Source: Corynebacterium sp. CNJ-954
GTDB taxonomy: Bacteria; Actinomycetota; Actinomycetes; Mycobacteriales; Mycobacteriaceae
Direction: 5' to 3'
DNA: 64,000 bases
Assembly (NCBI RefSeq): GCF_001942345.1
Contig: NZ_MKKI01000044.1
Coordinates: 62,001-126,000, forward strand
Below the pieces are notes generated by a model that did not search any database, was not told where the DNA came from, and saw nothing but the letters and a program-made list of their open reading frames with translations. Shown one piece after another: positions 63,164-64,000 of this stretch (position 1 is the first letter of the stretch; every line of letters starts with the position of its first letter). A program made the translations under genes and the position numbers.

Positions 63164-63720
63164 ATGAGCGACTCACCCCGTAACCACCAGCCACGTACCT
63201 CGACGACCGCTTTCCTGCGGCGGATCCGTACGCTCCAGTCACGGACCTCCCCGCGCTCACCGTCACCAGCGCGGACTTCAACGACGGCGACCGGCTCCCC
63301 GCCGCCCAGCTCGGTGGCAGTGACGTCTCCCCGCAGCTGTCCTGGTCCGGCGCCCCTGAGGGCACCGTCTCCTACGCCGTCTCCTGCTACGACCCGGACG
63401 CGCCGACGACGTCGGGTTACTGGCACTGGGCCGTGTTCAACATCCCGGCGTCCGTCACGTCGCTGGACGCGGGGACCGGTGACGCGGAACTGGCGGGGCT
63501 CCCCGACGGTGCAGTCGCCCTCCGGGGAGATTCAGGCAGCCGTGGGTACTACGGTGCCGAGCCCCCTGCCGGCCACGGGCCCCACCGCTACATCTTCGCC
63601 GTCCACGCACTCCCGCAGTTCCTGGAGATCGACGACAGGTCCACGCCGACGATCCTCGGCTTCAACCTGAACTTCACCGCCACCGCCCGGGGCCTGCTGT
63701 GGGGTTGGGCGGAGAACTGA
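63164..63720 (+). CDS. YbhB/YbcL-type phosphatidylethanolamine-binding protein, frameshifted
   Basis: PEBP/Raf-kinase-inhibitor-like protein of unknown substrate. In the frame ending at 63720 one reads TYLDDRFPAADPYAPVTDLPALTV, DVSPQLSWSGAPEG, the signature CYDPDAPTTSGYWHWAVFNIP, GDSGSRGYYGAEPPAGHGPHRYIFAVHAL and LWGWAEN, about 175 residues of the family. That frame has no start codon upstream of 63433 and a stop at about 63179. The ATG at 63164 (MSDSPRNHQPR) is in another frame, so one base is missing between about 63190 and 63200. It is likely a sequencing error, otherwise a broken gene. Confidence 0.82.
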
Positions 63721-63734
63721 CCGGCTGAACGGCG

Positions 63735-64000
63735 TCAGTCGATCCAGGGGAGGTCGGCACCCACGGCTTCCGAGAGATTCATCAGGCCGTGGCGGCGGAC
63801 CTGCTCTGCCAGCCCCCGGTGAATGTCGCGGATCCAGTCCGGCCCACCGTAGATGAAACCGGTGTACCCCTGAAGCAGTGTGGCACCGGCCCCGATGCGC
63901 TCCCAAGCCTGCTCCGGGGTCTCGATGCCGCCGACGCCGATGAGGACGAGCTTGTCTCCGGCGCGTGACCGGATTCTGCGCAGAACCTCCAGGGACCGGG
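63735..64000 (-). CDS. pyrD: Dihydroorotate dehydrogenase, C-terminal part (partial)
   Basis: The last 87 or so residues of a class 2 quinone-linked dihydroorotate dehydrogenase (pyrimidine synthesis): [37 protein letters not shown] contains the FMN-phosphate-binding GVGGI and the GAT(L)LQ(G)YTG motif. The stop TGA is at 63735-63737 on the minus strand and the gene runs off the right edge of the window. It is convergent with the PEBP gene, 14 bases apart. Confidence 0.9.
   Translation of the reverse strand, partial: RSLEVLRRIRSRAGDKLVLIGVGGIETPEQAWERIGAGATLLQGYTGFIYGGPDWIRDIHRGLAEQVRRHGLMNLSEAVGADLPWID

Overview
The window is a piece of a high-GC actinobacterial chromosome, almost certainly Corynebacterium. 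The evidence is gene order. The runs rpoZ-coaBC-metK-priA-def-fmt-rsmB-rpe-rib genes-uvrC-rapZ-yvcK-whiA-gap-pgk-tpiA-ppc-secG, pgl-opcA-zwf-tal-tkt, ctaB/ctaA, mptB-sufRBDCSUT and acnR-acnA-ripA match, from memory, the arrangement in C. glutamicum, but inverted. OpcA, MptB, an AcnR-type regulator and a Rv1476-like membrane protein beside a RipA-like hydrolase also point there. I cannot name the species. No insertion sequence, prophage, integrase or CRISPR array is visible; this is core chromosome with few accessory genes.

Layout. 1-8.9 kb (+): end of rpoZ, then CoA synthesis, SAM synthetase, a helicase-dead PriA, formyl-Met processing (def, fmt), rRNA methyltransferase and rpe. 8.9-12.5 kb (+): riboflavin synthesis (ribD, ribE, ribBA, ribH). 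12.6-18.3 kb (+): PH-domain membrane protein, uvrC, rapZ, yvcK, whiA. 18.4-24.8 kb (+): glycolysis (gap, pgk, tpiA), ppc and secG. 24.9-31.5 kb (-): oxidative and non-oxidative pentose phosphate operon read tkt-tal-zwf-opcA-pgl. 31.8-34.1 kb: heme O and heme A synthases, convergent. 34.2-37.6 kb (-): ABC exporter and the lipomannan mannosyltransferase MptB. 37.8-44.1 kb (+): a complete SUF iron-sulfur operon with its own regulator, closed by a 54-bp perfect palindrome. 44.2-48.8 kb: an isolated lycopene-cyclase-like gene, an ABC-F protein and an FMN hydroxyacid oxidase. 48.8-51.3 kb (-): ACT protein, UPF0210 protein and an unknown membrane protein in one apparent operon. 51.4-54.8 kb (-): acnR and aconitase, with a good AcnR box in the acn promoter. 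55.1-58.0 kb (+): Rv1476-like protein and RipA-like NlpC/P60 hydrolase with a long regulated leader. 58.0-62.8 kb: a divergent unknown/DUF3097 pair with overlapping promoters, an NfeD/SPFH pair, an HTH protein and a TVP38-family protein. 62.8-64 kb: tRNA-Leu(GAG), a PEBP-like gene and the 3' end of pyrD.

Two themes run through the window. First, about eighteen genes have a TANNNT-type -10 hexamer ending 6-8 bases before the start codon, the signature of leaderless transcription; in several places the upstream gene's TAG stop codon forms part of that hexamer. Second, six single-base deletions break otherwise well conserved genes (coaBC, ctaB, sufS, acnA twice, the PEBP gene). As most of these genes are essential or central, sequencing error is the likeliest cause, and the gene models should be read as intact genes with a missing base.
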